This document shows, piece after piece, positions 13,972 to 20,733 of a stretch of 20,733 nt of DNA. Where the stretch lies: positions 1-20,733 of the forward strand of contig CAMWJR010000005.1 of assembly GCA_947174645.1 (NCBI GenBank), written 5' to 3'. The stretch comes from an uncultured Verrucomicrobiota bacterium. Lineage in GTDB: Bacteria; Verrucomicrobiota; Verrucomicrobiia; Opitutales; LL51. The notes beneath the pieces were generated by a model that did not search any database, was not told the DNA's origin, and saw nothing but the letters and a program-made list of their open reading frames with translations. How positions within the stretch are numbered: the first letter of the stretch is position 1; the number at the start of each line of letters is the position of its first letter. Made by a program: the position numbers and the translations under genes.

Positions 13972-14102
13972 GGAGTGTGAATAACTTAGAAATGCTTCAG
14001 AATTTTTCTGGAGAAAATAGCGATGTGCCTTAGATAATGCAGTTGTTTTTTGTGGAAGCGACCTTGCGGAATCGGAGAAATGTCTTTTTAAAAAGAGCCG
14101 TG

Positions 14103-15239
14103 ATGGTGCCACCGGAGATCGTAGCCATTTCTGAGGACCTTCAACGCAGGATTCAAGCGCTGGAGCGGTTTGTCGCCGTCGATGCGAAGCGGGCGCAGAT
14201 CCAGACTTTAGAGCGTGCGATGGAGGCTCCCGATTTTTGGAGCGATCCGGAGCGGGCGCAATCCACGAACCGCGAGCTCCGTAGTCTCAAAAATCTGATA
14301 GAGCCGATGGTCTCCCTGCGCCAAAAAATCCGCGATTGGAGCGGTTTGCTGGAACTCTTGAGGGAAGAATCCGATGATGAAGCTCTCTTACAGGAACTCC
14401 AAGCAGAGGCGCCGGCGTTAATGAATACGCTCGAAACGCTGGAGCTAAGTTCGTTTCTTTCCGGGAAACACGACCGATGTAATGCATTTTTAAGTATCCA
14501 TGCAGGGGCTGGCGGTACGGAGTCCTGCGACTGGGCCGATATGTTGTTGCGGATGTACCTGCGTTGGGCGGAGCGTCGGGGTTTTTCAACCGAAATCCAA
14601 GACCTTCAGCCGGGAGAAGAAGCCGGGATTAGTCGAGCGACGATCCGGATTATCGGTAACAATGCCTATGGCTACGCGAAAGCGGAGCGTGGGGTCCACC
14701 GCTTGGTCCGGATTAGTCCTTTTGATGCCAATAAGCGCCGACATACCTCATTTTGTTCGGTTGATGTGATTGCTGAAATTGAGGATGACGACGAGATCGA
14801 ACTCAAGGACGATGAGTTGCGCATCGACACCTACCGTTCGAGTGGGAAAGGGGGACAGCATGTCAATAAGACGGAATCGGCTATTCGGATTACGCACCTA
14901 CCGACGGGTATTGTTGTGACCTGTCAAAACGAGCGCTCGCAGTACAAGAACAAGGATGCGGCGATGAAAGCGCTTCGCTCTCGGCTCTATGAACGCCAGG
15001 AGGACGCAAAGCGGAGCGAGCGCGAAAAGATGTATGGCGAAAAGGGCGAAATTGGCTGGGGTAACCAAATCCGCAGCTACGTCTTTCAGCCCTACCAGAT
15101 GGTGAAAGATCTACGGACAGGGATTGAGACGGGCAATCTACAAGCGGTGATGGACGGCGACCTTGATCTCTTCATTAACGGCTGGCTCAAAGCCGGCTGC
15201 CCCAAAGACCGCCAACAAGGTGTGTCTATGGAGGAGTAG
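14103..15239 (+). CDS. prfB: Peptide chain release factor 2 (RF2)
   Basis: Recognises UGA and UAA stop codons and triggers peptide release on the ribosome. The codon-reading tripeptide SPF (205-207) and the catalytic GGQ (250-252) are both present, and with the ATG at 14103 they fall at the same residue numbers as in E. coli RF2, which supports this start over an in-frame ATG at 14037. The product is 378 aa. The programmed +1 frameshift found in many RF2 genes is absent: around codon 24-28 the frame reads through FVAVDAKR with no in-frame UGA. It is transcribed away from the proposed origin, and its promoter must lie among or just after the DnaA boxes. Only the ftsI gene in this window ends in UGA. 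Confidence 0.96.
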   Translation: MVPPEIVAISEDLQRRIQALERFVAVDAKRAQIQTLERAMEAPDFWSDPERAQSTNRELRSLKNLIEPMVSLRQKIRDWSGLLELLREESDDEALLQELQAEAPALMNTLETLELSSFLSGKHDRCNAFLSIHAGAGGTESCDWADMLLRMYLRWAERRGFSTEIQDLQPGEEAGISRATIRIIGNNAYGYAKAERGVHRLVRISPFDANKRRHTSFCSVDVIAEIEDDDEIELKDDELRIDTYRSSGKGGQHVNKTESAIRITHLPTGIVVTCQNERSQYKNKDAAMKALRSRLYERQEDAKRSEREKMYGEKGEIGWGNQIRSYVFQPYQMVKDLRTGIETGNLQAVMDGDLDLFINGWLKAGCPKDRQQGVSMEE

Positions 15240-15287
15240 GAGAAAGTTTTATGCGTCTTACCCATCAATAAAGTCTCACGCTCAATG

Positions 15288-15303
15288 TGTTCCACGTGGA
15301 ACA
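15288..15303. other. parS: parS centromere site 1
   Basis: TGTTCCACGTGGAACA is a perfect 16-bp palindrome matching the chromosomal ParB-binding parS consensus (TGTTNCACGTGNAACA). It lies in the gap between the prfB stop and the convergent gene, about 1.3 kb from the DnaA-box cluster. ParB loads at such sites near oriC and organises origin segregation with ParA and SMC. Confidence 0.92.
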
Positions 15304-15343
15304 ATGTGCTTTGAGGGTAGCCGCAAGAGTATTTGTACGAATA

Positions 15344-16294
15344 CTAAAAGCTCAAGGCGTCGCCCAGGGCGTGTGTGACGAATTCTAGCGTTTGAGAGGC
15401 CGTTTCAGAGGATGCGGGAGTTACAAATTTGATCGCCATATGTCCTCTAGTGTAAGTGTCTACGATCGCGAATGGCTTTTGATCGGAAAATACAACAATA
15501 CCGTCATCTTTTCCTGCTAACAATTCCGCGGCTTGAGGAAATTCGTGGGAAAGTTCGTCGACATTCTCTGAAGCAAAGAAGCATACATTGAAAGCATTGA
15601 CGACTTGGATCCCATTTTGTTCTTTCCAACTGGGTAAATTGGGAATCATTGATAGCGGCTCGGTCGTCATGCCAGGGTAACCCAAGAAAATCTCGTGAAT
15701 GGGATGACCGTAAACTTCCTGTACCCATCGCAGCGTCGAGTAGGTGTATTGGAACTGTAAGGCCCGGTTGTCATTTTCGGAGAGCGTAGGAAGGTTGGAG
15801 GGACTTTCCCAAAAATGGATACTTAGCCCTCCGTTTTCCGCCTGGTCAACGAATAGCAGTCCTCGAAAAGCCGAGCCGCTGTCGCCGCCTGGCGTCAAGG
15901 AGTAGACTACCTGAATCGCAAAGATTTCGTCGCTAAATGTTTGTTCTAGTGTTTCTACAATCGTCTCGGATTTTGCTTTACTAAGACCTAAATACTCAGA
16001 GGTCAAAATTTTAGCACCGTAGGGTAATTCGGCGAAAGCGACAAGTTTGATAAATGCCTTTCCGTTGAGCAACGCGAGCGACCGTTTAATGTAGGGATCT
16101 TTCGCGGCATCGTGTTCATGGGGTTTCTCGTGTGCCTCGAACATGATTAACTCATCGGTAGACTCCCAATCCGGATCGACCGCCCTTGCGATACTTTCGA
16201 TCGTGGGGGCCTTTTCTGGAGTTGCAAAAGCACACGTTAGACCCGAAACAGCAGTAATTGTTAGCAGCTTTTTGAAGATTCCCATAGCATCCAT
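15344..16294 (-). CDS. Secreted protein of unknown function between two parS sites (316 aa)
   Basis: I recognise no family. Two in-frame starts are possible, ATG 16294 and ATG 16285; the second gives MGIFKKLLTITAVSGL, a clean signal peptide with cleavage after CAFA. The mature part of about 290 aa is acidic, mixed alpha/beta in character, with a His/Glu cluster EKPHEHDAAKD early on and few cysteines; there are no transmembrane segments after the signal. It runs against the direction of its neighbours and toward the proposed origin. Its 3' end has a short dyad AGTATT/AATACT (15328-15345) overlapping the stop, and its promoter region contains parS site 2. Periplasmic or extracellular location is likely; function is unknown. 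Confidence 0.8.
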   Translation of the reverse strand: MDAMGIFKKLLTITAVSGLTCAFATPEKAPTIESIARAVDPDWESTDELIMFEAHEKPHEHDAAKDPYIKRSLALLNGKAFIKLVAFAELPYGAKILTSEYLGLSKAKSETIVETLEQTFSDEIFAIQVVYSLTPGGDSGSAFRGLLFVDQAENGGLSIHFWESPSNLPTLSENDNRALQFQYTYSTLRWVQEVYGHPIHEIFLGYPGMTTEPLSMIPNLPSWKEQNGIQVVNAFNVCFFASENVDELSHEFPQAAELLAGKDDGIVVFSDQKPFAIVDTYTRGHMAIKFVTPASSETASQTLEFVTHALGDALSF

Positions 16295-16347
16295 GTTTTA
16301 AACTTTTTTACCCAATGCAATCTGTCAATATTTATCGTTAAAAGAAT

Positions 16348-16363
16348 TGTTCCACGTGGAACA
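16348..16363. other. parS: parS centromere site 2
   Basis: A second exact copy of TGTTCCACGTGGAACA, extended by one matched T/A pair on each side (16347-16364). It lies in the divergent promoter region between the 316-aa secreted protein gene and xth, about 2.4 kb from the DnaA-box cluster and 1,060 bases from site 1. Confidence 0.93.
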
Positions 16364-16406
16364 ATGAGTTGTATTTGCTCGAAAGATCGTTTTTTCTTAA
16401 GAGGAA

Positions 16407-17198
16407 ATGAAGATTGCGACATGGAATATTAATGGTCTTCGCGCGATTTTACAAAAGAATTTCGAGGCCAATGTTCGGGAGTTGAATCCAGATATTTTAT
16501 GTCTACAGGAAATTAAAATTCAATCCTCGCAAATCGAAGAATTATCGTCGTTTTTAGAGGAATACCCATATCGCTATTATCATTCCGCGGAACGTCCTGG
16601 GTATGCCGGTACAGCGGTATTATCCAAAACAGCATTAAAAGAGCGGAAAGGAGACTCTCCGGATGCGCTGATTCAACCACAGGAGGGGCGGGTACAGGTG
16701 CTCGATATAGAGGAATTTTATCTCGTCAATGTCTATACGCCTAATGTCGGTTCAGAGCTAGCACGATTACCGTTTCGGAGCGAGACGTGGGATCCAGAAT
16801 TTTGTGCTTGGATCGATACGCTGCGGCAGGAAAAGCAAGTGCTGGTGTGTGGAGATTTTAATGTCGCACACGAGGAAATTGACCTCGCGCATCCCGAGCG
16901 CTGTCGTGGTTCGGCGGGCTTTACGGATGAGGAGCGCAGTGGTTTTGATCGCTATATCTCACGTGGATGGGTAGATGTATTTCGTTCGTTTTATCCAGAT
17001 GCGGCGGATTGTTATACTTGGTGGTCATATCGGTCGGCGGCGCGGCAGCGAAACGTGGGGTGGCGGATCGACTACTTTTTAGCTTCGGATGCTTTATTAA
17101 GCAACATCCAGTCAATAGCGATTTATCCAGATTGTTTGGGATCCGATCACGCTCCGGTTATGTTGGATCTGGCGTTGACAAGCTCATCGAATCGATAG
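16407..17198 (+). CDS. xth: Exodeoxyribonuclease III / AP endonuclease
   Basis: Repairs abasic sites and trims 3' blocks in base-excision repair; a 3'-5' exonuclease of the exonuclease-endonuclease-phosphatase fold. The 263-aa product (E. coli 268) has N7 in WNINGLR, metal-binding E35 in LQEIK, Y110 in NVYTPN, D150/N152 in GDFNVAH, and the catalytic pair D247-H248 in GSDHAP. The GAGGA ribosome-binding site abuts the ATG. It is first in a tight group with comEB (13-base gap) and thyX, which supply dTMP; removal of uracil and abasic lesions and dUMP/dTMP balance are linked tasks. Confidence 0.96.
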   Translation: MKIATWNINGLRAILQKNFEANVRELNPDILCLQEIKIQSSQIEELSSFLEEYPYRYYHSAERPGYAGTAVLSKTALKERKGDSPDALIQPQEGRVQVLDIEEFYLVNVYTPNVGSELARLPFRSETWDPEFCAWIDTLRQEKQVLVCGDFNVAHEEIDLAHPERCRGSAGFTDEERSGFDRYISRGWVDVFRSFYPDAADCYTWWSYRSAARQRNVGWRIDYFLASDALLSNIQSIAIYPDCLGSDHAPVMLDLALTSSSNR

Positions 17199-17211
17199 AG
17201 CATAAGTTCCG

Positions 17212-17670
17212 GTGGAGCGCATCTCGAAAGTCGCATATTATTTAGATATCGCTCGAGCCGTTGCGAAAAGATCCACGTGTTTGCGCCGACAATATGGTTG
17301 TGTGCTTGTTAAGTTAGATGAAATCGTAGCGACGGGCTACAATGGGGCTCCGCGTGGACAACTGAACTGTTGTGATGCGGGATTTTGCTATCGGAAGCAA
17401 TGTAATGTGCCGCACGGTCAGCGCTATGAATTATGTGTTGCGGTACACGCGGAACAAAATGCGATTATTTCGGCCGCTCGGGCAGAAATGCTTGGCGGAA
17501 CAGCTTTTTTAGCGGGCTTCGATTTGGAGACGGATAAAGAAATTGATGCAGTTCCGTGCCGTATCTGCGCACGAATGCTGATGAATGCGGGTATTGAACA
17601 GGTTATCAATCGACAAGGTGTTTTATCTCCAAAAACACTGGTCGAATCGGATACAACGCGAGCCTGCTAA
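17212..17670 (+). CDS. comEB: dCMP deaminase (ComEB-type)
   Basis: Converts dCMP to dUMP in the cytoplasm, feeding thymidylate synthesis. The 152-aa product has the zinc deaminase motifs H79-A-E81 (AVHAEQNA) and P-C116-x-x-C119, and the N-terminal RSTCLRRQYGCVLV and GYNGAPRG segments typical of deoxycytidylate deaminases. Further cysteines at 53, 54, 59 and 64 match a second metal-binding cluster common in this family. Translation starts at GTG 17212 with only a weak ribosome-binding site, 13 bases after xth. The substrate-product link with the adjacent thyX supports the call over other cytidine-deaminase-fold enzymes. Confidence 0.93.
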   Translation: MERISKVAYYLDIARAVAKRSTCLRRQYGCVLVKLDEIVATGYNGAPRGQLNCCDAGFCYRKQCNVPHGQRYELCVAVHAEQNAIISAARAEMLGGTAFLAGFDLETDKEIDAVPCRICARMLMNAGIEQVINRQGVLSPKTLVESDTTRAC

Positions 17671-17711
17671 AAAGAGTTGCGGCGCGACAAAAGATCGAAA
17701 GGGTAGGCGGC

Positions 17712-18350
17712 ATGAAAATTATCCCCGCACACGTCGAACTACTAACACCGATTGATACCGATGCTGTCATGCGACATATCGAGCAATGTGGGCGCGTATG
17801 CTATAAGTCTGAAGGAAAAACAAGCGAAACGAGTGCGGCGACTTTTATCGCAGGCATTGTTAAACGCGGACACGAAGCGGTGCTCGAACACTACTCCTTA
17901 ACGCTTAAATTTATTTGTGATCGCGGAGTATCGCATGAAATTGTCCGTCATCGGATAGCGTCTTACTGTCAGGAATCGACGCGGTATTGTAATTACGCAA
18001 AGGACCAGTTTGGGCATGAAATTACGGTGATTGCGCCTTGTTTTTGGACGCCTGAGAGTGCTTGTTATCAGGAATGGGTTTTAGCGATGGAGCAAGCGGA
18101 GGCGCGGTATTTTAATTTGCTCGAGGAAGGGGCGACGCCGCAGGAAGCGCGTGCGGTTTTACCGAACAGCCTCAAGACGGAGGTTGTGATGACGGCCGAC
18201 CTACGAGAATGGCGACATTTTTTTCGCCTACGGTGTACACGCTTTGCGCATCCACAGATTCGGGAAGTTGCGCTCCAAGCGTTTACGCTTTTAGTGACGA
18301 AGTTACCGATTTTTTTTCAAGATTTAGCGCGAGAGTTTGAGGAAGCCTAG
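17712..18350 (+). CDS. thyX: FAD-dependent thymidylate synthase ThyX
   Basis: Methylates dUMP to dTMP using methylene-tetrahydrofolate, FAD and NADPH; it replaces the classical ThyA. The 212-aa product has the ThyX signature RHRx7S at 79-89 (RHRIASYCQES) followed by TRY, and the C-terminal LPNSLKTEVVMTADLREWRHFFRLR substrate-binding segment. The next steps of the pathway are not in the window. It follows the dCMP deaminase by 41 bases. Its stop codon shares the palindrome CTAG with the stop of the convergent gene, so the two genes overlap by four bases. Confidence 0.97.
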   Translation: MKIIPAHVELLTPIDTDAVMRHIEQCGRVCYKSEGKTSETSAATFIAGIVKRGHEAVLEHYSLTLKFICDRGVSHEIVRHRIASYCQESTRYCNYAKDQFGHEITVIAPCFWTPESACYQEWVLAMEQAEARYFNLLEEGATPQEARAVLPNSLKTEVVMTADLREWRHFFRLRCTRFAHPQIREVALQAFTLLVTKLPIFFQDLAREFEEA

Positions 18351-18982
18351 ATGCGTCGCGCTCGCGGTGGGCGCACGAGGTTAGCGGAAGGGTTTAGTAA
18401 CTTCCACCACGTGGCAACCTTTTGTGCGCACAGAATTAAGTCTAAAGAAGTGGCTATATCAAATAATTGCTGGAAGAGCGTTTCGTACGCTTGGAGTTCG
18501 ACTAAAATCGGGGAGAAGCACGGCGGCCGGATGCATTGTTTTTGTTCCCATTGTCTTTTAAGTTCCGTATAACGAGCCTTTTTTAATGTAATTTCTTCTT
18601 TCCAGTTGATATGCTTTAAAACGTTCATGACATTTTGGAGGAGCGATACCATTTGTTGTTCTTCCGTGACGGTTATTTGAAAATCACGCTGTCTTGCGTA
18701 CCAATCAAAGAGTAAATTTATAGCTGCGATCGTATCTTGCAGATTTTGAATCGAGGTGACAGTTAGTTTTTGCGGAAAGGACGCCAGCATTCTACCGTCC
18801 GGAGTAGAATTCAATGGAGGAATAACGCTTGTCGAAGCTAGGTTTTGCCGTCTTGCCCGAGGGTGATGTTCAGGTCTTGTTTGCGGAATAGTAATATGGG
18901 GTCTGCTGCTAGACGCGCCGAGTGTCGAAGACACACTCAACAAAAGAGCCCCAATCAAATAACCTTTTCCCATAATCGGCAT
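18347..18982 (-). CDS. Secreted helical protein of unknown function (211 aa)
   Basis: No family recognised. A signal peptide covers about residues 4-23 (GKGYLIGALLLSVSSTLGA), with ATG 18973 as an alternative start three codons in. After cleavage comes a basic Pro/Arg/Ser-rich linker (about 24-60), then a helical region of about 120 residues with coiled-coil character (LQDTIAAINLLFDWY, EEITLKKARYTELKRQWEQ), two Cys in the loop CIRPPC, and a very basic tail PPRARRI. The layout resembles that of the secreted protein at 8596-9255. It converges on thyX with a four-base overlap. An envelope or extracellular role is likely but unproven. Confidence 0.75.
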   Translation of the reverse strand: MPIMGKGYLIGALLLSVSSTLGASSSRPHITIPQTRPEHHPRARRQNLASTSVIPPLNSTPDGRMLASFPQKLTVTSIQNLQDTIAAINLLFDWYARQRDFQITVTEEQQMVSLLQNVMNVLKHINWKEEITLKKARYTELKRQWEQKQCIRPPCFSPILVELQAYETLFQQLFDIATSLDLILCAQKVATWWKLLNPSANLVRPPRARRI

Positions 18983-19099
18983 GCGGTATGATCTATTCTA
19001 TAGTTGAAATGTTTTTTACAATAAATTTCGGAGCGAAAAAGGCTTTTCTTAAACCGTTTCAAGGTAACAGTATCTGTAAAAGCGATGAAAGAGGGACTG

Positions 19100-20305
19100 A
19101 TGCGCGGGTTATTTGCGGAACGGATCGGTGGACAAAATTTTGATCGGGCAGGGGGGTACAAAATGGAAGCGATTAAGGCCGCCAAGCGCCGATTTCAAGC
19201 CGAACATCCCGACCGTGTTTTATTAGACATGGGAATTGGCGAGCCCGATTTGCCGCCACCCGACTTCGTCATCGAAGAGCTCTGCTCGCAAGCGCATTTT
19301 TCGGAAAATCAAGGCTATGCGGACAATGGCTGTCCAGAATTTCGCGAAGCGGCTGCTCGATTCATGCAAAAAACTTTTGGCGTTACAGTTGATCCTCAAA
19401 GGGAGCTTGTTCACTGCATCGGGGCTAAGTCAGCGCTTTCATTATTGCCGCTTTGTCTTATTAACCCGGGGGATCTCGTTATCGCAACGCATCCTGGTTA
19501 TCCGATTTTCAACACGCATGTAGAATATCTCGGTGGCGAGATTTTTTCGTTGCCCCTGCTTTGGGAACAGCAATTTCTTCCCGATCTTTCGTCGATTCCG
19601 ACGGATGTAGCTCGAAAGGCGAAGGTTTTTCACGTCAACTACCCCAACAATCCGACGTCCGCGCCCGCGACATCCACATTTTTTGCAGAACTCATCGAAT
19701 TTGCGCGTCACTATGATATCGCGATCATCAACGATGCCGCTTACGCGTGTCTCACAGAACATCCTCTCTCGGTTTTACAATGTCCCCACTCGAAGGACAT
19801 TGCGATTGAAATCCACTCGATGTCCAAAACGTACAACATGACGGGTTGGCGTTTAGGCTGGGTCTGCGGCAACGCGGATTTGGTGAGCGCTTTTTCAAAA
19901 GTCAAAAATTACTCCGATTCCGGACAATTTTTAGCCATTCAAAAAGCGGCAATCCGAGCACTCGATGACGGTACATTTTCGCAAAAAATGACACAACGTT
20001 ATCAACAGCGCAAGCAATCGGTTGCGGCAATTTTAAGAACACACGGCTTTAAAATACACACTTCCGATAGTGGTTGCTTTTTATATGTCCGCGTACCAGA
20101 AAAACTTCGCCACCAGGAACAGGAAATCCCCATCACTTCTTCGGCTGCTCTAAGTCAGTGGCTTCTTGAAGAACTTGGCATCGTTTCTGTCCCTTGGGAA
20201 GATCCAGAGCCCAGCATCCGCTTTTCTATGACCTTCAGATGTATTTCCGAAAAAGAATTTTACGAACAACTTGCTGATCGATTCGAGGGTATCAATTTCT
20301 TCTAA
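19100..20305 (+). CDS. dapL: PLP-dependent aminotransferase, probable LL-diaminopimelate aminotransferase
   Basis: A class I/II aminotransferase with the fold type I PLP site: GIGEPDLPPP near the N-terminus, YPNNPTS, the aspartate of NDAAYACL, and the Schiff-base lysine in SMSKTYNMTGWRLGW, with a later arginine in SIRFSMTF for the substrate carboxylate. The SKTYNMTGWR block and occurrence in the PVC group suggest DapL, which makes LL-diaminopimelate for lysine and peptidoglycan in one step; aspartate- or alanine-type activity is the alternative. I prefer ATG 19100 because GAGGG lies four bases before it (401 aa); ATG 19085 would add five residues. It stands alone, with unrelated neighbours. 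Confidence 0.75.
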   Translation: MRGLFAERIGGQNFDRAGGYKMEAIKAAKRRFQAEHPDRVLLDMGIGEPDLPPPDFVIEELCSQAHFSENQGYADNGCPEFREAAARFMQKTFGVTVDPQRELVHCIGAKSALSLLPLCLINPGDLVIATHPGYPIFNTHVEYLGGEIFSLPLLWEQQFLPDLSSIPTDVARKAKVFHVNYPNNPTSAPATSTFFAELIEFARHYDIAIINDAAYACLTEHPLSVLQCPHSKDIAIEIHSMSKTYNMTGWRLGWVCGNADLVSAFSKVKNYSDSGQFLAIQKAAIRALDDGTFSQKMTQRYQQRKQSVAAILRTHGFKIHTSDSGCFLYVRVPEKLRHQEQEIPITSSAALSQWLLEELGIVSVPWEDPEPSIRFSMTFRCISEKEFYEQLADRFEGINFF

Positions 20306-20422
20306 GATGTTTCTGGGAGGCAATGTCACTATGGTGATAAATAGAAAGCTGTTTCATTCTTTAGTAGGGAGCAAGCTCATTCTTTCAAGATACGCTCAAG
20401 CAACTTGTCAAAATTTTTGAAG
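20306..20422. other. Intergenic gap between convergent genes
   Basis: No gene seen. A long dyad, TCAAGCA (20396-20402) with TGCTTGA (20426-20432), encloses a second one, TCAAAA-T-TTTTGA, giving a possible cruciform or termination hairpin at the 3' ends of dapL and the small secreted gene. Neither side has a clear T-run. Confidence 0.35.
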
Positions 20423-20683
20423 CTATGCTTGAAAAGAGGCAAGGGATCTTGTTTCTTGTTTGTAAAGTTCTTTTAAAATTTCATCTCTCCGTTGGATTGC
20501 CTGTTCACGGAGTTCCCGGTTCTCTGCTGGCATTTTCCGAATAATGAGGTTTAATTGTTCTACCGCCCAAAGCAGCTGTTCCATGCTTCGTGTTTTAGTG
20601 CTCGGTTCAGCTTGTATATTGGAAAATAAACCACTCCAAAAACTAATGAATAGTAAAATTTGTTTAACCAGATGTGTTTGCAT
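20423..20683 (-). CDS. Small secreted protein of unknown function (86 aa)
   Basis: No family recognised. ATG 20683 gives MQTHLVKQILLFISFW and a signal peptide cleaved after about NIQA (residue 25). The mature part of about 60 residues is highly charged and helical (MEQLLWAVEQLNLIIRK, ELREQAIQRRDEILKELYKQ) and has no cysteine. The frame is open upstream to a TTG at 20722, but that extension hides the signal peptide. It may form a coiled-coil periplasmic peptide. Its context to the right is outside the window. Confidence 0.65.
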   Translation of the reverse strand: MQTHLVKQILLFISFWSGLFSNIQAEPSTKTRSMEQLLWAVEQLNLIIRKMPAENRELREQAIQRRDEILKELYKQETRSLASFQA

Positions 20684-20733
20684 AACACACCAGTTTTCCC
20701 TCGTTTTTGAAAGCGATGTCAAGAGTTTTTATG

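Larger units (their letters stand above)
13727..14102. other. oriC: Probable chromosome replication origin (oriC)
   Basis: This 376-base divergent intergenic region carries no convincing gene. It contains, left to right, an AT-rich tract (13775-13800, 25 of 26 bases A or T), the segment CGTCGTATTAGTAGGAGG, and a DnaA-box cluster: TGTGAATAT 13819-13827, TGTGAATAA 13827-13835, TGTGAATAA 13880-13888, GGTGTATAA 13892-13900 (near match), TGTGGATAA 13913-13921 (exact complement of TTATCCACA), TTATTCACG 13939-13947, TTGTTCGCA 13950-13958, TTGTTCCCA 13961-13969, and TGTGAATAA 13976-13984. The AT-rich tract beside the outermost box fits the unwinding element. Flanking genes diverge, and two parS sites lie nearby. 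dnaA and parAB are not in the window. A DnaA-titration locus is the main alternative. Confidence 0.8.

Noticed and set aside
17269..17284. TCCACGTGTT in comEB as a possible parS
   Set aside because: Only one arm fits; it is inside a conserved coding segment.
18400..18418. Third CACGTG (18408-18413) as a possible parS
   Set aside because: Only the central CCACGTGG matches; the outer arms (TTCCA/CAACC) do not fit TGTT/AACA, and it lies inside a coding region.
1..20733. tRNA, rRNA, CRISPR arrays, insertion sequences and prophage
   Set aside because: The gaps between genes are short and none shows cloverleaf, spaced repeats, terminal inverted repeats or transposase/integrase coding.

Overview
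The window looks like a piece of a Gram-negative chromosome from the PVC superphylum, most probably Verrucomicrobiota (inference from protein character, not from a search). Pointers are a BamA outer-membrane assembly protein and a predicted lipoprotein (two membranes), RNase HIII rather than RNase HII, a probable LL-diaminopimelate aminotransferase, ThyX-type thymidylate synthase, and a GroEL with a 'SANWD' segment and a Cys/Met C-terminus. There is no sign of phage, transposon, CRISPR, tRNA or rRNA.

Layout. (1) 1-4440: chaperone block on the + strand. A consensus -24/-12 (sigma-54 type) promoter at 194-209 precedes dnaK; an 18-codon Cys/Gly-rich ORF with a perfect Shine-Dalgarno follows dnaK; then two hairpins, groES, groEL and a strong intrinsic terminator. 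(2) 4530-9255: dnaB, bamA (overlapping dnaB) and a secreted protein of unknown function, ending in a GNRA-loop terminator. (3) 9338-13726, all on the - strand: ftsI-type penicillin-binding protein, a HAD phosphatase-like protein, a glycine-zipper lipoprotein and rnhC (RNase HIII). (4) 13727-14102: a divergent intergenic region holding an AT-rich stretch and a dense cluster of DnaA boxes, which I read as the chromosome replication origin (oriC). (5) 14103-20683: prfB, a secreted unknown protein on the - strand flanked by two identical parS (ParB-binding) palindromes, an xth-comEB-thyX group for DNA repair and dTMP supply, a secreted unknown protein convergent with thyX, a probable dapL, and a small secreted protein at the right edge.

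How it fits together. DnaK, GroES and GroEL form a protein-folding block. The four genes left of the origin and prfB right of it point away from it, the two parS sites lie 1.3 and 2.4 kb from it, and sampled strand composition changes from C-rich to G-rich across it; together these make the origin call much stronger than the DnaA boxes alone. The dCMP deaminase makes dUMP, the substrate of ThyX, so xth-comEB-thyX is a coherent DNA precursor/repair operon. Four small secreted proteins (219, 316, 211 and 86 aa) have no family I recognise.
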